DNA of 15,790 nt from Bacillota bacterium (GTDB lineage: Bacteria > Bacillota > Clostridia > Oscillospirales > Ruminococcaceae): NCBI GenBank assembly GCA_023443315.1, contig JAEZVA010000031.1, forward strand, positions 1 to 15,790. The letters run 5' to 3'. Below the pieces are notes generated by a model. It worked only from the letters and a program-made list of their open reading frames with translations, ran no database searches and was not told where the DNA came from. Of the stretch, positions 14,437 to 15,790 are shown piece by piece. Every line of letters starts with the position of its first letter. The first letter of the stretch is position 1. The position numbers were made by a program, and so were the translations under genes.

Positions 14437-14466
14437 AAGGCGCAAAGCCCTTCCGCTTTGCGCCTT
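14437..14466 (-). terminator. Intrinsic terminator after the GT-C gene
   Basis: A perfect 11-bp stem (AAGGCGCAAAG with CTTTGCGCCTT, loop of 8) lies 65 nt past the stop of the upstream gene. On the minus strand it is followed by a short T run and then TATTTCTC, so the run is weak. It marks the boundary between the glycosyltransferase gene and the liv operon. Confidence 0.68.
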
Positions 14467-14531
14467 GTCTGTATATTGTAGTTTTAATATTCCGTTTTGT
14501 ATTGTTCCACTGGCGTTATTTCGTCGCGTTC

Positions 14532-15731
14532 TTATGCGCCGCGCGTCTCGGCGCTGCGCTGGCTCACACACTGCCGCGCAAGATCTGCCGCCACGTAGCC
14601 GATGCAGAACACGTACCCCACCGCCACAAGCTCGAGCTGAATGGGCTCGGCACCAAACAAAAACGGGGCGTAAGCGCATAATGATATCAGCGTAAACCCG
14701 ATTGCCGCAGGCCAGCGCGCAGGGCGCATAAACAGGTATAAAATCACAAGCACGTCCGCCACAAAGCCGTAACGGTCGTGCATAAAGGGCAGAAAGAACG
14801 GAATGGTCATCGCCGACAGAAGCGCAAAGGTCACAATCAGGTTGGGGGTTGGGTGCGCCGCCGTGCTGTACATAAAATACACCATCAGCCCCACCACGCA
14901 GACAGTCATCAAGATGCCTGCCGTCGAGAACTCCTCTACATACTGCCCGCTGATAAAGGTGTATAGGTTTGGGTAGTTCATCGAAAGCCGCGTTTCATAC
15001 GCACTGGTCTGGTCGGCATAGATGCGAAGCAGCTCACCAAGCGGTCTGCCCGCTATCCATGCAGGAATTAGTAATATAAAATATACGGCGGGGATTGCGA
15101 GAAGGTGTCTTATCTTGATACGCTTTGCTATCCACATCCATACGAGCAGCGGCAGCAAGAACACCGCCTGTAGCTTAAACGAGAACGCCACACCAAACCA
15201 CACTGCCGCCGAAAGCGGTCTTTCTTTTAAGAACGCGCCGACACACAGCAGCAGAAAAAGCGAATAGATGATATCGCACTGCGCCCATGCAGCACCATTG
15301 AGCACCACCGTTGGGGCAAGCAGGGTTACGGCATACGCACCAAGGGCATAGGTCTTGTTGCCCGTCTGCCGCCACACAATACCGCCCATCACTGCCGCCG
15401 CAAAGAGGTCAAACACCCCCGAAACCAGCTTAATCGCATGCAGGTCGCGCATGGGTAGCACCGTCATCAGCTTCATCAGGTAGAGGTAGGGCACGTTGTA
15501 GTTGCCCACCGACTGCCCCAGCGCACCAAACCCCGGCACCGCCGCAAGTTCGTTATACCAGTGCTGCAAAAAGTCAAGGTAGTCCCCCGACACGATGTCA
15601 AACAGCACAAGGCGCACCAAAACCCCCGCAAGGGTAATGCCCGCCAAAAACAGCAGGTCGAACACCCTTAGGGTTATCCTCTTTGTAATAGTAACCTCTT
15701 TGTTAAAAACCGAAAGAACCACGTTGTCCAT
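14532..15731 (-). CDS. GT-C membrane glycosyltransferase, Gpi18-related (COG5542)
   Basis: This 399-residue polytopic membrane protein has about ten hydrophobic segments. Motifs typical of GT-C mannosyltransferase-like proteins related to Gpi18 are present: IVSGDYLDFLQHWY (46-59) with the acidic Asp50 in the first outer loop, NYNVPYLYL (77-85), LNGAAWAQCDIIYSLFLL (144-161) and FMHDRYGFVADVL (316-328). Such enzymes use lipid-phosphate sugars and transfer the sugar on the outer face of the membrane, but the acceptor is unknown here. ATG 15731 has AAAGGA 10 nt upstream. The gene stands apart from the liv operon, which it precedes, and its own upstream partners lie outside the window. Assignment to the fold is fairly secure; the sugar and acceptor are not. 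Confidence 0.8.
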   Translation of the reverse strand: MDNVVLSVFNKEVTITKRITLRVFDLLFLAGITLAGVLVRLVLFDIVSGDYLDFLQHWYNELAAVPGFGALGQSVGNYNVPYLYLMKLMTVLPMRDLHAIKLVSGVFDLFAAAVMGGIVWRQTGNKTYALGAYAVTLLAPTVVLNGAAWAQCDIIYSLFLLLCVGAFLKERPLSAAVWFGVAFSFKLQAVFLLPLLVWMWIAKRIKIRHLLAIPAVYFILLIPAWIAGRPLGELLRIYADQTSAYETRLSMNYPNLYTFISGQYVEEFSTAGILMTVCVVGLMVYFMYSTAAHPTPNLIVTFALLSAMTIPFFLPFMHDRYGFVADVLVILYLFMRPARWPAAIGFTLISLCAYAPFLFGAEPIQLELVAVGYVFCIGYVAADLARQCVSQRSAETRGA

Positions 15732-15790
15732 TGCCGTTTCATCCTTTGCATTGCTGTATATCGGGTTGTCCGCACAAACAGTATATGCCG

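Overview
The window looks like chromosome from a low-to-moderate GC member of the Bacillota, most likely an uncultured Clostridia/Oscillospirales-type gut or anaerobe lineage. The reasons are strong GGAGG-type ribosome binding sites, near-consensus sigma-A promoters (one is TTGACA-N17-TATAAT), a PadR regulator next to a HAAS-domain membrane protein, a PbuG-type NCS2 purine permease and a COG4587/COG3694 exporter pair. No lineage marker gene is present, so this is inference. I found no rRNA, tRNA, CRISPR array, insertion sequence or phage gene.

Left part (1-3184). Two ABC-2 type permeases (COG4587 then COG3694) are transcribed leftward. A PadR repressor and a HAAS-domain membrane protein are transcribed rightward. 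The two units share a 211-bp divergent control region with a recognisable promoter on each strand. The exporter's ATPase is not in the window. A bidirectional terminator at 3142-3184 closes the rightward unit.

Middle part (3237-7738). A leftward 910-residue GH94-family (COG3459) inverting beta-glucoside phosphorylase is preceded by a long AT-rich leader containing a promoter, two dyads and an intrinsic-terminator-like hairpin. Divergent from it is a compact two-gene alkylation-repair operon: Ogt methyltransferase plus an Fe-S HhH-GPD glycosylase of the MagIII/COG2231 type. A perfect 14-bp-stem terminator separates this operon from the convergent purine permease.

Right part (7764-15731, all leftward). 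A PbuG-like permease has a roughly 220-nt leader with a terminator-like hairpin. Next comes a complete branched-chain amino-acid-type ABC importer operon in the order livK-livH-livM-livG-livF. A membrane GT-C glycosyltransferase related to Gpi18 (COG5542) lies upstream of that operon and is separated from it by an intrinsic terminator. The lipoprotein LivK captures substrate, LivH and LivM form the membrane channel, and LivG and LivF power it. LivF has an unusual internal insertion and a shortened, divergent C-terminus.

Nothing here is clearly a new defence or mobile system. The best leads are the leader RNAs of the phosphorylase and purine permease, the unusual LivF/LivG ATPases, the paired alkylation-repair genes, and the PadR/exporter divergent module without an ATPase.
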